Part shown: positions 12,801 to 22,650 of the stretch, one piece after another
How the letters are laid out: each line of letters opens with the position of its first letter
Position numbering within the stretch: the first letter of the stretch is position 1
Assembly: GCA_028751875.1 (NCBI GenBank)
Contig: CM054145.1
Location: 41,424,616 to 41,488,615, forward strand
From: Rapana venosa
Taxonomy: Eukaryota > Mollusca > Gastropoda > Neogastropoda > Muricidae
Reading direction: 5' to 3'
Length of the DNA: 64,000 bases
The notes under the pieces: model-generated
Databases searched by the model: none
What the model was told of the DNA's origin: nothing
The model's input: the letters and a program-made list of their open reading frames with translations, nothing else
Translations under genes and position numbers: made by a program

Positions 12801-15800
12801 CAGTGATCGGTAGTGCGAACATGATTTTTTTTTTTTTGGATTTTTTTTTACATAATCGTAAACACTACACATTATAAAATTATACTCATTTAAAAGCATA
12901 TTATCTGTTCTTTCCAGTGATCTATAGCTTAACACATTTAATTCAGTTTTATATATCAATATCAATGGGGACGGGATAGCTCAGTGGTCGGAGCACTCGC
13001 TTTCCCCCAGCCAAGTTAAGCAGCGTCGAGCGTGGTTACCAGTTGGATGGGTGACCGTTTGCGCGCCTTGGCTTCAATACAGTTCCCCCAGTTCACCCAG
13101 CTGTAAATGGGTACCTGCCCTCTTTAGGGTCAGGGAAGGTAAAGCAGCGAGGGAGAGGAGATGGGCGCCGCCCTCAATATGCTGGCCCTAGAAAAGTGAG
13201 GTCTCTGACACCTCGCTCCCCTACGACCTTATAGGTTATGGGACACCTTTACCTTTACCTTTATATCAATATCAAGGGTTGTTTGAGCCCACCCTGCTCC
13301 AAAACAATGCTAGCCAATGTTAATTCAGCCAATACAAGTGAGGCTTGTTGCTGTTTATTTAGCGCTACTAGGGTTAAGAACAAATATTTCCAAGCTTTTT
13401 GTTTTAATGTTCATTCAATTCAAGTTGAAATCTTGCATTGTCAGAATCTTTATTTTGAATATTGGGTAGGCAAGGAGCATCGAGTTGCTTGAAAATTGTG
13501 TTCTTGTTTTTGGAGGCAATACTTTTGTTGTTGTTGGGTTTTGTTTCCTATTTCATTCATGATATCTTTATGGGGGTGAGGGGGAGAGAGGGAGGGGGAG
13601 TGAAAGTGCAGATTTTATGGTGTCTGTAAATATATGCACTTACTATGTCAGTGCCAGTGTGCTTTTCAAACAAGGACCAAGGTTTACATGAGCTGTAAAT
13701 CGCATACCACCAGTCGCTAAAGAAGTGGAAGAGAGCTGTACACGGTATGCTGTCATTGACTGAAGAACCTTATGAATAGTGTCTTATCCCTTCAGGTAGA
13801 GGTAGAGGTGGAGGCCATTGATAAGGGAGGCAACTTCATCGGCTGGCTGTACGTGGACAACACCAACCTGTCGGTGGCACTGGTGGAAGCTGGTCTGGCC
13901 AAGGTTCACTTCACAGCGGAGCGCTCCTCTCACTACAAGGCTCTCCTCGCTGCTGAAGCACGCGCCAAAGCTGGCAAGCTCAAGGTAGTGTTGGTATACA
14001 GTTTAGGGAATCAGACATAGTGGGATTTATTTTGTGACTGGTATTGGTTGAAAGATGCACCATTTTTGTTAGGGCAAAAGGAAAATACATCAACCAACCC
14101 TTCTTCTTTCTGCAGAAGTTTTGTTGCTTTTGATGGTGCTTTGTTTTGCTTGTCTAAATAAATTAGTTGTTTGTTTTTTTAATCCTAGAATCAACACGTC
14201 AGAAGCAGCAAATAAAGTCATGTGTTAGAAATGAAAGAAAAGAATCTTACAGGACTTCAGTAAGAGAAAGAAACTCACTTAGATTAAAGAGTATTCCTAA
14301 ACCTGTATAGTTGTCAGAAATGTGTGATATGGAAAGCATAAAAACTTCTGTGGAAAATAGATGTATGTGGTAATTCAGGCTGACAGCTGTTTGCTTTCAA
14401 GTGTCAATTTTAACCAGTTCTGCCATGCTCAGGAATTATTTCTCTATGTGGTTGAAAGTACGCCTTTGTTTTCTGGCATTAGGGAATAGTTGAACCTGAA
14501 AATGTGAGTAAAAAGCAGTGATTGTATGAATTGAAGAATTATGGATTTTGGTATTGTGTACTGTACTATATCATGCAGTTGCAGTTACAGACAGTTCATT
14601 CTTTGCTGAATCCATATTGCAATTGTCTGAACTCCATATCACATTCCCCAGTTACTAACTTCAGCCAGATGACTCATTTTCATTTTGGCCCGGTGCCAAC
14701 AGAAGTGCACAGGCTGTGATAAGGTAACATGCCGGTCAAAAATAAACTTGAGGGAAATGAAAACTAACTTGTATTGTTATGTGTACAGGTGTGGTCAGCA
14801 TTTGAGGAGCCTAAGGAAGTGGAGGTGGTGGAGGAGCCAGTTGAGCGGAAACTGAACTACGCTAAAATCGTGGTCACAGAGGTCACAGAAGACTTCACCT
14901 TCTACGCTCAGAAGGTTGACAGTGGTAAGTAGACCTGGTGTTTTTCTTTCATTTTCTATAAATAGTGGGAAAAGTTTGGAAACTTTCAAACACCTGTATT
15001 TTTTAAGTTGATGCCTGTATTTCTGAATAATGATAAATTGATAATGAGAAATAAAAACATGTATTGGATGACTGCATACCATAATTAGATGTTTCTGTAC
15101 ACATAGTTATATATGTATTATACAGACCCATAAAAGATAAACAGTGGTATGTTGACACTGCCTAACAAGACAAGCAGACTGCATTTCATGTTGAGGTTTA
15201 TGTTGTGACGCATGCAGTCAGTCGGGTAGTTGGGAATGGAAGTCAGTCACAGTCAATCCAGTTTGGGGTATGTTAAATATGCTGAATACATATTGAATGT
15301 GAAACCTTGGAATCTTTTTATTTGCAAGACTAGTATCCAGACCACCATTCAGAATTGGCAGGGATCATTACCAAGTGAATTGTTCATTTGTATTGAACAG
15401 CAACAGGGATCATTACCACGTGAATTGCTTACTCTGTGTGCAGGTCCTCAGCTGGAAAGACTGATGGAGCAGATGCGTCAAGAGCTGGAGACCAACCCCC
15501 CATTGCAAGGGTCATACACCCCCAAACGAGGAGATGTCTGTGCTGCCAAGTTCTCTGCTGACAACCAGTGGTGAGTGACTGGCACTGTCATTGTTTAAAC
15601 TCTTATAGTGGGGTACTGTATGTCTCTATTTTCTTATTTTATACGCAATTTCTCAATATCGTATATGGATAGGTAGTGGTGCTAGCATAATGTTCAAATG
15701 AGAGTAAGGTTTGTGGAAAAGCAGTTTGTAACATTGTTTGCATGTGTTTATTGTAGTGTTGACAATGGAAGTGTTCAGTAGGAGTTTTGTAATTCTACTT

Positions 15801-18800
15801 TGATGGACCATTTAACAAGATGCTATTTTATAACTTTGAACACTTGTTCTTCCTCTCAACTTTTAACGTTTATGTAAGATTTCTTACTCTGTGAGATACA
15901 GTGCACTGTAAATGTTTGGACGATGGAATAACCAGGTATGCTTGCACAACAGACTGTAGGGTGGTCAACAGTCCAGTGGCCTGTTGGTTTGACCTTTTAT
16001 CGTCATGCAGCATACAGTCCAGCTGTGGTGTATAAGTGAGCTTTCTGTCCCCAAAGTCAGAATGCAGCTACCTTAGTGGTGAGGAAAAAACCTGTAGCAT
16101 AAACAGAAATCTCACTGTTGGTGTGCATTGGAGCTCTTGCAGAAGAACGAGAAAAGAAAAATGAGCTTCCTGAATATTTTTTCTATATATCAGGCTCTGC
16201 AGCTTACTAGCAATATATTGAAGGGAGGGGGGGGGGGGGGGGGGGTTCCAGTCATATGTTAATTCTTTGTTGGGTTGTGTAGCGTCTAATTCTCTGTTTT
16301 CAACTGGTAGGTACCGAGCAAAGGTCCTGAAGTTGGAACCAGGAAAAGCCCACATTTTGTTCATCGACTTTGGAAACGTGAGTAGCTTTTTGTGCGTGTT
16401 TGGTTTTTTGTATTGGTTTTTGTTAATGTGTGCTTTTTCATTTGTTTCTCGCTGACTTCCATTTGTTCTTGAATTTACTCTTTCAGTACCTTGCATCACA
16501 TTGTATTTTCATAAACTTCCCTACATGTACCAAAACTATATATGTAAAAATACCAACATGGTACATTTCTTAACCCTTTGCTGGGCACAGCAAAATCATT
16601 TGACCACTTCCTGCTGGGCAAGCAAAATGGAGGTGGATGGCCTCTGAGTGTGTGTGTGTATTTAACATGCAATAACTCCACAATGGCTTAATGGATTTTA
16701 ATGAAATAAAAACAGCAAAATGCAGAAATGAATAAAGAAACTGCTATTTGCTATTGTGTGTTGTTATTTTTGTTTATTTTAGAATTATAATGCATAAACA
16801 CGAAAGGTCATTGATCGGTTTGTATGTGTCACAGTTAATGTTGCAATAGCTTTGGAATGCATGCATGGATTTGGATCAAATAAAAAGTAAAACATTCAGA
16901 AACAATTACAGAAGAAAAGTTTTCAACCTACTGTTGGGTTTTTAGTTTTTTTGATGAATGATGCACGAAAACATGAAACATTCCGACGGTCGCCATTTTG
17001 TTTGCCAAAGAATGCCGATGATCGCGATGCATGTTAACTTTACAGTTCAAGCCGCTACCGTAACAAAAGTCCCAAATAGCAATCAATTCACAAAATATAT
17101 CAAGTTGTGGACCATTGCCAAACTCGAAATCCGCGATAATTTCCTCAATTCTATTAGCAGAATTCAAAACGCGCATCGGCCGAGTTAGATTTGACGATCG
17201 ATTTACGTCTCGAACTTCGTTGTCGTCAAAACCGTCTTTCTCACTTCAATCAACAAAGTCAGAAGTGCACACACTAGTAGGATCGCTTACATCGATATTT
17301 GAGCCTGGATACACATCTCACAGCGTCATATTTTCGGCATGAAAGCCATAAAAATGATCGTACATGTCGGATTCGAAGATAGCGTCCATCTTGGGAAAAA
17401 AATTACGATTTTTTTCTTCCAAAACTTGCCAAAAACACACTCCAACCACCGCCATTTGCAATTTACATGCGGAAGTCACGTGGGCAGTCTCGTTGCTTTT
17501 ATTTTGACGAGATTTGAAGCGAGATTGGCGGGAATTTCGAATGTATGGACGCACTGAAGTGACGGTCACGTCGCCAGCCGTTTTTGGCCGTTGTGCCCAA
17601 GGATAGGTTCGGCCGTTTTGGGACGCTATGCCCAGCAAAGAGTTAAGCACCATTTGCAGGCCCAAATCTTTCAAGATTTCGGAGAAAAGTTCTCAACTGC
17701 ATGTATATGCAAATCCTCTCCTTTTTTGGTACTGTAAAATGTCCACAATGTCAAGTTGAAAAATTAGTTAACTGCAATTGGTTTGCTGAAAATATCTTCT
17801 GTATACAATATCTATTTCGGATTTTTTAAATTGTTCTTGTGCAGAAAGAGAAAGTGTCTGCTGGCAGTTTGGCAACTCTTCCATCTGCATTCCAAGGGTT
17901 GCCTCCCCAGGCCTCTGAATACAGTTTGGCAGCCATTGCATTGCCACCAGATGTTGTGGTGAGTTGTTGTTTCTTCAGCCACCCATTCTTGATTAATTGA
18001 TCTAAACGGTTATGGAAACAGCAAAGCAATCTTAGCTTTCTATTAGTCATGACAAGTTTGCTATAACCCACACCTAGACAGACTTTACAATATCTGCCTC
18101 TCTTTTCCCCTTTCCCCAAAACAAACTCACACACTAAAGTCAAAATAAGTCGTAAACTTTTTGTTTTCATTGGGACCCCCACATAAATTATCTAAGACGT
18201 ACTGAGCATTCAAATTTCTTATGGCAGCCTGGGTTTGTTTTGTTTTTTTCAGTATCATGTATGTTCATTGTTACTTCGAATTGGTAGCACATTCAGGAAA
18301 TATTTTTCTGATTTTTTTTTCTTTTAAATTATTGTTGTAAAGTTCACAAAACAAATAGTGAATTGATGATCTAAGTGAAGACAACCTGACATACCTTACA
18401 GGAGGATGCAAAGCAGGATGCAGTGGACGCCCTACATCGCGACATCCTGAACCAGCAGTGTCAGCTGAATGTGGAGTACAGGGCTGGTGGCATCGAGTTT
18501 GTCACCTTGTTGGCTGATGAAGCGGACGGCGGTGCAGACATTGGGCTGGGCCTCATCTCTGACGGCTATGTTCTGGTGGAAGAGCGCAAGGAGAGGAGAC
18601 TGGCCAAGCTGGTCAGTGACTACAAGAGCGCTCAGGAGGAGGCACTCAAGAAGAGGGTATGTCGGTTTTATAGTCTGCTCTGGGGTGTGTTTTTTCTTTT
18701 TCCACATTTGATCACAATGTAGATGTTAGTGGCTTCATTGATTGTCTTTTCAGGGAAACTGGAAAAAAATTCACACAAGTGCAACACTACAGATAAAAGT

Positions 18801-20082
18801 TTCTTGTCAAAATATGTTGAACAAAAATGTATATTTGTAGAGTGTGCATTTAATTTTAAGATTTAATTCATTTTTCAAAACCATAAAAGCCTGAAACGGG
18901 ACAAGTGAAACAGGACAGATGAGGCCACATCTATCAGCACTGTAGTGAGCAGTGCTAAATTGAGTTTGTCCAGAAATGAAGGCAGAGACGATCAGTGTTT
19001 GTGTGCAACATTATTTCAAGGGCTGCCTTCAAAATAGGTGCTTCAGTACAGTACTTAAGGCTTGGAATGGTTCTGCTGGTCAGCATGTTTCTGCCATCTG
19101 TGGGGCCTGTTTCCATGGACCTAGTGTCTGTTCACCATTCTGCTATTAGAACAAAATCTAATCAAACAACCAACCAAACTGATAACAGAAAGCATATCAC
19201 ATTTGAAAATTGAAAACTAGACATACATTCTGTTACCATTTCCCATGCCTGGTACTTGTATGTAGAAAGCTTACTTTGGCAGGGAGCCTTCAGTTGGCTT
19301 TGTTGTGTTACCAACCTGCTTCTCTTTTTTAGTTTTTTTTAGTTACTTTTAGCAGTCATTGTGGATTGCCTTTATATAAATTTTATTGGCAATCCTGTCA
19401 GAGCAGCTGTGAACACTTCTGCTTAATGATATAAGTAAGGTGCTGTATTGTTCAAAGATTTATGTTCTCAGAAAATGTATGCCTACTAGGGGACGGGATA
19501 GCTCAGTGGTCGGAGCACTGGCTTTCCCCCAGCCAAGTTAAGCAGCGTCGAGCGTGGTTACCAGTTGGATGGGTGACCGTTTGCGCGCCTTGGCTTCAGT
19601 ACAGTTCCCCCAGTTCACCCAGCTGTAAATGGGTACCTGCCCTCTTTAGGGTCAGGGAAGGTAAAGCAGCGAGGGAGAGGAGATGGGCGCCGCCCTCAAT
19701 ATGCTGGCCCTAGAGAAGTGAGGTCTCTGACGCCTCGCTCCCCTACGACCTTATAGGTTATGGGACTCCTTTACCCTCCTTTTTACTAGGTGTGAATGAA
19801 AAATGTTGAGCAAAACCTGAATCTATGAAATGCAAGGATGGCAATTGTTTTGTAATTTGTATGACATATCAGTATTGCAGGCATGATTACACTCTATTTC
19901 CTGGTGTAGCTAGCTATGAAAGTTATATTTCCGTATGTAACATTAAAATCTGTAAATATAACAAATGGTAAAAACTAATGTGCTATACTAACTAAATATC
20001 ATCATGGTGTTTGCAGAAGAACATCTGGCAGTACGGTGACTTCAGAGAGGATGATGCCAGAGAGTTTGGTGTTGCCCGCTAA
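1032..20082 (+). CDS. SND1: SND1 / Tudor-SN, staphylococcal nuclease domain-containing protein 1 (5' partial)
   Basis: Exons: 1032-1181, 1477-1600, 2998-3079, 3702-3859, 4263-4354, 4652-4810, 5258-5364, 5853-5940, 7472-7563, 9406-9538, 10018-10100, 10670-10853, 11273-11414, 11776-11888, 13796-13984, 14789-14924, 15444-15570, 16311-16377, 17845-17958, 18402-18656 and 20017-20082 (TAA at 20080-20082). All introns are GT-AG and all phases agree, giving 886 codons. Animal SND1 is about 910 residues, so only roughly 25 N-terminal residues are missing. The order SN1-SN4, Tudor, partial SN5 is complete. Family knowledge: Tudor-SN is a cytoplasmic and nuclear multifunctional protein. It works as a nuclease on edited dsRNA and microRNA, as a RISC and stress-granule component and transcription coactivator, and binds spliceosomal snRNPs. 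The Tudor domain reads dimethyl-arginine. No start codon was assigned because exon 1 is not in the window. Confidence 0.97.
1960..2765 (-). repeat. tRNA-derived SINE (family B) split by a LINE insertion
   Basis: The left part (about 1960-2014) matches the 3' region of the SINE at 32289-32783 (ttaagtcactgcagatttct, aaattcgggctgct). The right part (2432-2765) continues it: gccagggacaactctcttg, gggacc, ccagaccacc-like text and a cccggacttttcgc head. The two halves are separated by a LINE fragment. Element orientation is minus. Confidence 0.75.
2015..2431 (+). mobile_element. 5'-truncated LINE 3' end nested in a SINE
   Basis: Plus-strand translation around 2168-2420 gives [14 protein letters not shown], then [14 protein letters not shown] and [14 protein letters not shown]. 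This is the C-terminal tail typical of endonuclease/reverse-transcriptase proteins of RTE-like LINEs in invertebrates. It ends with a short 3' UTR (aagtcaagcaa). The 12-bp sequence cctcctggggag flanks it on both sides (2003-2014 and 2432-2443), a target-site duplication inside the host SINE. It is a dead fragment. Confidence 0.75.
3116..3172. repeat. alternating purine-pyrimidine tract (CG/CA)n
   Basis: A run of alternating GC and CA dinucleotides starts about 37 bp downstream of the SND1 donor at 3080. Such tracts can form Z-DNA. Confidence 0.9.
3363..3450 (+). repeat. SINE core module copy
   Basis: Shares ttaatggtgggtaaaaatgg, gcatatgcaaaat and gaaccttggagctctagc with other copies in the window (351, 9762, 16048, 51456, 54998; inverted at 30230, 33441, 40858, 41647, 41807, 44408, 48538, 58183). 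Confidence 0.7.
4263..5940 (+). CDS. SND1: SND1: exons encoding SN-like domain 2
   Basis: Exons 4263-4354 ([10 protein letters not shown], ends TVMLSGVK), 4652-4810 ([19 protein letters not shown]), 5258-5364 ([20 protein letters not shown]) and 5853-5940 (ends in the linker [11 protein letters not shown]). The conserved [17 protein letters not shown] block is nearly invariant in animal SND1. The short introns are otherwise unremarkable. Confidence 0.95.
5995..6705. repeat. minisatellite, about 48-bp unit, about 15 copies
   Basis: Tandem units share accaagtttatcatcatgg, ttagtatgtgaagtgtg and ttgataaaatc, with small indels between units. The array starts 55 bp after the SND1 donor at 5941. 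Units contain in-register stop codons in places, so no protein is implied. The rest of the intron (6706-7471) shows nothing recognisable. Confidence 0.92.
7472..10853 (+). CDS. SND1: SND1: exons encoding SN-like domain 3
   Basis: Exons 7472-7563 ([13 protein letters not shown], ends ASIRPP), 9406-9538 ([18 protein letters not shown]), 10018-10100 ([11 protein letters not shown]) and 10670-10853 ([20 protein letters not shown], then [18 protein letters not shown]). The first exon lies about 770 bp downstream of the minisatellite at 5995-6705. An intact SINE sits in the 7564-9405 intron. Confidence 0.95.
7728..8010 (+). mobile_element. intact tRNA(Ser/Leu)-type SINE (family C) with 11-bp TSD
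   Basis: The head resembles a class II tRNA: A box gtggtcgagcggtttagg, B box gggttcgatcccc. The body contains cacaggggtggtgaaaaacc and the end ggataagctccggctctat. Flanks are the perfect 11-bp duplication tttatgttaac at 7717-7727 and 8011-8021. A close inverted copy is at 45608-45895. The remaining intron, 8022-9405, shows no recognised feature. Confidence 0.92.
9762..9856 (+). repeat. SINE core module copy
   Basis: Contains gaatgcagctactacctt, ttaatggtaggcaaatgg and gtgaaccttggagctctag. It is degenerate and lies in the SND1 intron between exons 9406-9538 and 10018-10100. Confidence 0.65.
11273..13984 (+). CDS. SND1: SND1: exons encoding SN-like domain 4
   Basis: Exons 11273-11414 ([20 protein letters not shown]), 11776-11888 ([15 protein letters not shown], ends KEMCMQRE) and 13796-13984 ([20 protein letters not shown], then [19 protein letters not shown]). 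The 11889-13795 intron carries a 1.4 kb piggyBac-type remnant. Two donors in this part of the gene are weak: gtttgt after 11888 and gtagtg after 13984. Confidence 0.95.
11956..13373 (+). mobile_element. piggyBac-type DNA transposon remnant with TTAA target duplication
   Basis: It is flanked by TTAA on both sides (11952-11955, 13374-13377). The terminal inverted repeats are ccctagtggcgc and, reversed, ccctagtagcgc. In the interior, 12470-12560 on the plus strand translates to [20 protein letters not shown]. This resembles the piggyBac transposase segment containing the TNxYA motif. A frame change leads to [14 protein letters not shown] (about 12650-12700), resembling the following YWSTDxxxxTPxF segment. 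The gene is frameshifted and most of it is missing. A tRNA/5S SINE is nested at 12966-13261. Confidence 0.82.
12966..13261 (+). mobile_element. tRNA/5S-rRNA chimeric SINE with 14-bp TSD
   Basis: Starts ggggacgggatagctcagtg (tRNA-like A box). It is followed by a block matching the internal half of 5S rRNA: aagttaagcagcgtcgagcg, then gttggatgggtgaccg. A unique body follows (cacccagctgtaaatgggta, gtaaagcagcgagggagagg) and the tail is (cctttac)n. Duplication tatatcaatatcaa at 12952-12965 and 13262-13275. It lies inside the piggyBac remnant. Confidence 0.93.
14789..17958 (+). CDS. SND1: SND1: exons encoding the Tudor domain and flanking helix
   Basis: Exons 14789-14924, 15444-15570, 16311-16377 and 17845-17958. 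The Tudor core reads [20 protein letters not shown] then HILFIDFGN. Against human SND1, the cage Phe of KF and the Tyr of WYRA are kept, and the Asn of the GN motif is present. The two Tyr of the human FYIDYGN segment are both Phe here (LFIDFGN). The cage is still aromatic but lacks two hydroxyls. The intron at 16378-17844 holds a second piggyBac-type element. Confidence 0.94.
16048..16150 (+). repeat. SINE core module copy
   Basis: Contains gtcagaatgcagctacctta and ttggagctcttgcagaag. A degenerate copy, about 160 bp before SND1 exon 16311. Confidence 0.6.
16227..16245. repeat. 19-base G homopolymer
   Basis: Nineteen consecutive G about 65 bp upstream of an SND1 acceptor. It may form a G-quadruplex, and its length in the assembly is uncertain. 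Confidence 0.9.
16574..17642 (-). mobile_element. second piggyBac-type element (non-autonomous), TTAA flanked
   Basis: TTAA flanks at 16570-16573 and 17643-17646. The inverted termini are ccctttgctgggca and, reversed, ctctttgctgggca. On the minus strand, about 17390-17000 reads like an acidic Ser/Asp-rich transposase N-terminus with stops ([17 protein letters not shown], then VDYPGS-like and STSD-like text). It carries no conserved catalytic block. The termini differ from the 11956 element, so it is a different family. Confidence 0.72.
18402..20082 (+). CDS. SND1: SND1: C-terminal exons (partial SN5 and tail)
   Basis: Exon 18402-18656 (85 codons; [35 protein letters not shown]) and exon 20017-20082, ending [18 protein letters not shown] and TAA. 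The ending WxYGDFRxDDAxEFG is diagnostic of SND1. The intron between them contains a tRNA/5S SINE. Confidence 0.96.
19491..19783 (+). mobile_element. tRNA/5S-rRNA chimeric SINE, near-identical to 12966 copy
   Basis: Same head, 5S-like block and body as the 12966 copy, with few differences visible by eye. Short duplication tactagg at 19484-19490 and 19784-19790. Located in the last SND1 intron. Confidence 0.92.
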
Positions 20083-21240
20083 GTGCTGCTGCCACGGAAC
20101 CCCAGCATCGCCAAAACAAGAAACGAGTAGAACAGTATTCAAATTGCAAATTCAAACACAAGTGAACGCTAGGCATATTTTCCCTTCTTTTTTTTCTTTT
20201 TTTTTACCCTTGCAGTAAATCTGCAGAACGTCTCTAACACAAGTTGAAGCTAGGTACAGCAAAGGCAAGTTTCAGTGGGTTGTTCATTGACGTGTCTGAG
20301 TGATGTGAACAAATGAGATGGTGAGCAAGAGGATAGGGATTCCATTGTTTTGACTTCTCAGCATTGACCATCACCATGTGCATTGCCATGGACCAAAAGA
20401 GTAGTTCTTATCATTGTTGTCTCTCTCGATCACTTTAGGAACGTCAGGGTTTCTACTGTATTAAATAATCAGGAATGAGTCTATGGTGACGGATTGAACT
20501 TTCTTCTGATTTCATGTATATATCAAAAACTTATCATCTATTCATATTTTCCAGTGCTTTAAAATCACAGAATCAAAGATAATTCGGAGCGTTCAAACAT
20601 TACAGATACTATTGTAAAGATTTAAGCAGATGTTGATGTTATTTTTCATGGCACAGATGAAAGCAGAAACTGTTATTTTAAACAGACTTGTGTTTGTGCC
20701 ATAACTTGCTAGGACTTCATGCTCTTCCATTGTACAGCTGAGCTTTCTTCCTTCATCTAGATTTTCTTCTCTCTATCTGTGGCTCTGGGGATTTTTGTTT
20801 TTATTTTGCATTTTAATTTGTTGGGTCTGTTTCACTCGGGCAATATTAGACTGGTGCACATCAAGAATGTCAGTGACATGGTTACCAACTTGAACTTGCC
20901 TTTGGAATGTTCGTAAGTGGAAGTCATTTTGGGGAAGTTTGAGTGAGTTTGGCATACATGATGATGGGTTGGGTTGTAAGGCTTTCTGTTTTCTTTTTTT
21001 TTTTTCCTTTTTTTTTTTGGTGGTGTAACCAAGTCTTTCATTTGTAACTTACAGTGTCTCCGCAGAGTGTGTTATGATGGTATTTATTTGCAATTTCATT
21101 AGAAGAGAAGAATCATGGTAGTAATTATCTGCATGTATGCCAAGACTGTGTCTCTACTCAAATTGTGACTGTCACTGCAGGACGTACAAGGTTCTCTGGT
21201 TAAGAAAGTTGGCTGAATAAAGTTGCATGCTGTGTGGCAA
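20083..21240 (+). other. SND1: SND1 3' untranslated region (inferred)
   Basis: Follows the TAA at 20080-20082 and has no recognisable repeat until 21241. The first canonical AATAAA downstream is at 21216-21221, so a UTR of about 1.15 kb is expected. The exact cleavage site is not visible. Confidence 0.6.
21216..21221 (+). terminator. candidate poly(A) signal of SND1 (AATAAA)
   Basis: AATAAA in the context ggctgaataaagttgcatg, followed by a GT-rich stretch beginning about 30 bp downstream (ttgttttcctttgtc, then the GT repeat at 21283). This is the usual arrangement for cleavage and polyadenylation. Confidence 0.6.
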
Positions 21241-21282
21241 GCTGATTGTTTTCCTTTGTCTCCTTCTTACTTCCTTTGTTTG

Positions 21283-21335
21283 TGTATGAGAGTGTGTGGT
21301 GGTGTGTGTGCGCGCGCATGCGTGTGTGTGTGTGA
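21283..21335. repeat. (GT/GC)n microsatellite
   Basis: Alternating GT with a short GCGCGC core. The 21336-22332 interval after it shows only T-rich low-complexity sequence and no recognised feature. Confidence 0.85.
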
Positions 21336-22332
21336 AGAAGATGAAATGTCTTTTTTTTTTCTTTTTTTTTGTCAGAAAGATATTCATATTCTTGTATATT
21401 GAATTGAAAAAAGTTTGCACATCTTTCCCCAAGAAATCTCAGCACAGGTGGGGGTGGGTGGTTTTCCAGACAACTCTTGCAAACTAAAGATGATAATACT
21501 CTGATCTTACTTCAAAGACAATGTTTTCAATATAATTATATCAACGTTATAAGGAGACCAGTGTCACTGTGGAGTAGGGAGTCAAAAACAGTAGAGGCAG
21601 GATAAGTGGTTGGAATTGACTGATAATGCTGATCATCAGTAGAGTTTCATAAGGCCTGGCGCTGAGGGTGGGGATCTTTGTTAATGGGTTACTCTGCTGT
21701 GTTTTGAACACGTTAATTACAACACATTTCAGGACATCCTTACACAGTGTCCAGGCACACTGACCACCTCAAAAGAGTAATCTCTGATGTTCTTTCCTTT
21801 CTCATTGTCCATTGACCCTTCACCTTGTTTCCAAATTTCACCAACATCATGAACGTACACACTTTCTCGTAAATGGCTTGAAAAAATCAAACGAATCGCT
21901 TATTTGACACATCACCTGAAAATAAGAATTTTACTCTCTCTCTCAATCAGTTTGTTGCCCTTGTTGAAAGCTGCAAGTTCCCAACTTTAAGAACAAACTG
22001 TGGAAGAAGGAAACAGTCTTTTTTACTCATGGCTTTTTAGTTAGTTTTCATTGCCATGTCTGTTGTTAAAGCTATTGTAAACTCCACTACCAGCTGGGCT
22101 ATAAACAATAATTATGGAGGACTGAAGTAACAAACACAGGGAAAGTAGGAGGACTTGACCAGATTGCTTTTTCCCCAACCCTCCTTACTGAGCTTTTTTT
22201 CTTTGACAGCGTTTGCATGTTTACAGAATAGGTCTTGTGGTTAACTATGATATCTCTGCTTGCAGTTTTAGTGATGGCTCCAGGCTTTAGTTTATTAAAA
22301 AAAACGAAAATAAAACACCCAGTCAAATTCAA

Positions 22333-22650
22333 GGGGGATAGGACAGCCTAGTGGTTAGAGTGACGTATTCGTGATCTGCTGCCCCAGGTTTCATTCTTGT
22401 TCAAGAGGAGTTTTCCTCTGGAGTTAACATCATAACGACTCTACTCTCTCCAAAAGTCCTTCGGATGAGACTAAACCGAGGTCTTGTGTGTGCGAACGCA
22501 CGCAGAACATCTTGCACACATGTTAAAACCTGTCCCATTTCAGAAGAGTAGGCCATTGTGTGCCAGTGGAAACGGATGACAAAATCTACGGGGACTGGAT
22601 GAAAAAAAGCACATGAGTGTTATTCCATTATCCTCAAAATAAAAGAATAA
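22333..22650 (+). repeat. tRNA-derived SINE (family A)
   Basis: The head ggacagcctagtggttagag is A-box-like and is followed by a worn B box. The body holds ttcctctggagttaacatca, gtccttcggatgagacta, cgcagaacatcttgcacaca and agtaggccattgtg. The 3' end is gcacatgagtgttattcca followed by A-rich sequence. Related copies are at 54680, 57665 and 59460. The 22651-23792 stretch holds AT-rich sequence and a CA run near 23585 and shows no gene. Confidence 0.8.

Noticed and set aside
12966..13080. True 5S rRNA gene
   Set aside because: Only the internal half of 5S is present, preceded by a tRNA-like A box and followed by a SINE body.
16928..17176. Host gene encoded on the minus strand in the SND1 intron
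   Set aside because: It lies entirely within the TTAA-flanked element and is interrupted by stops.
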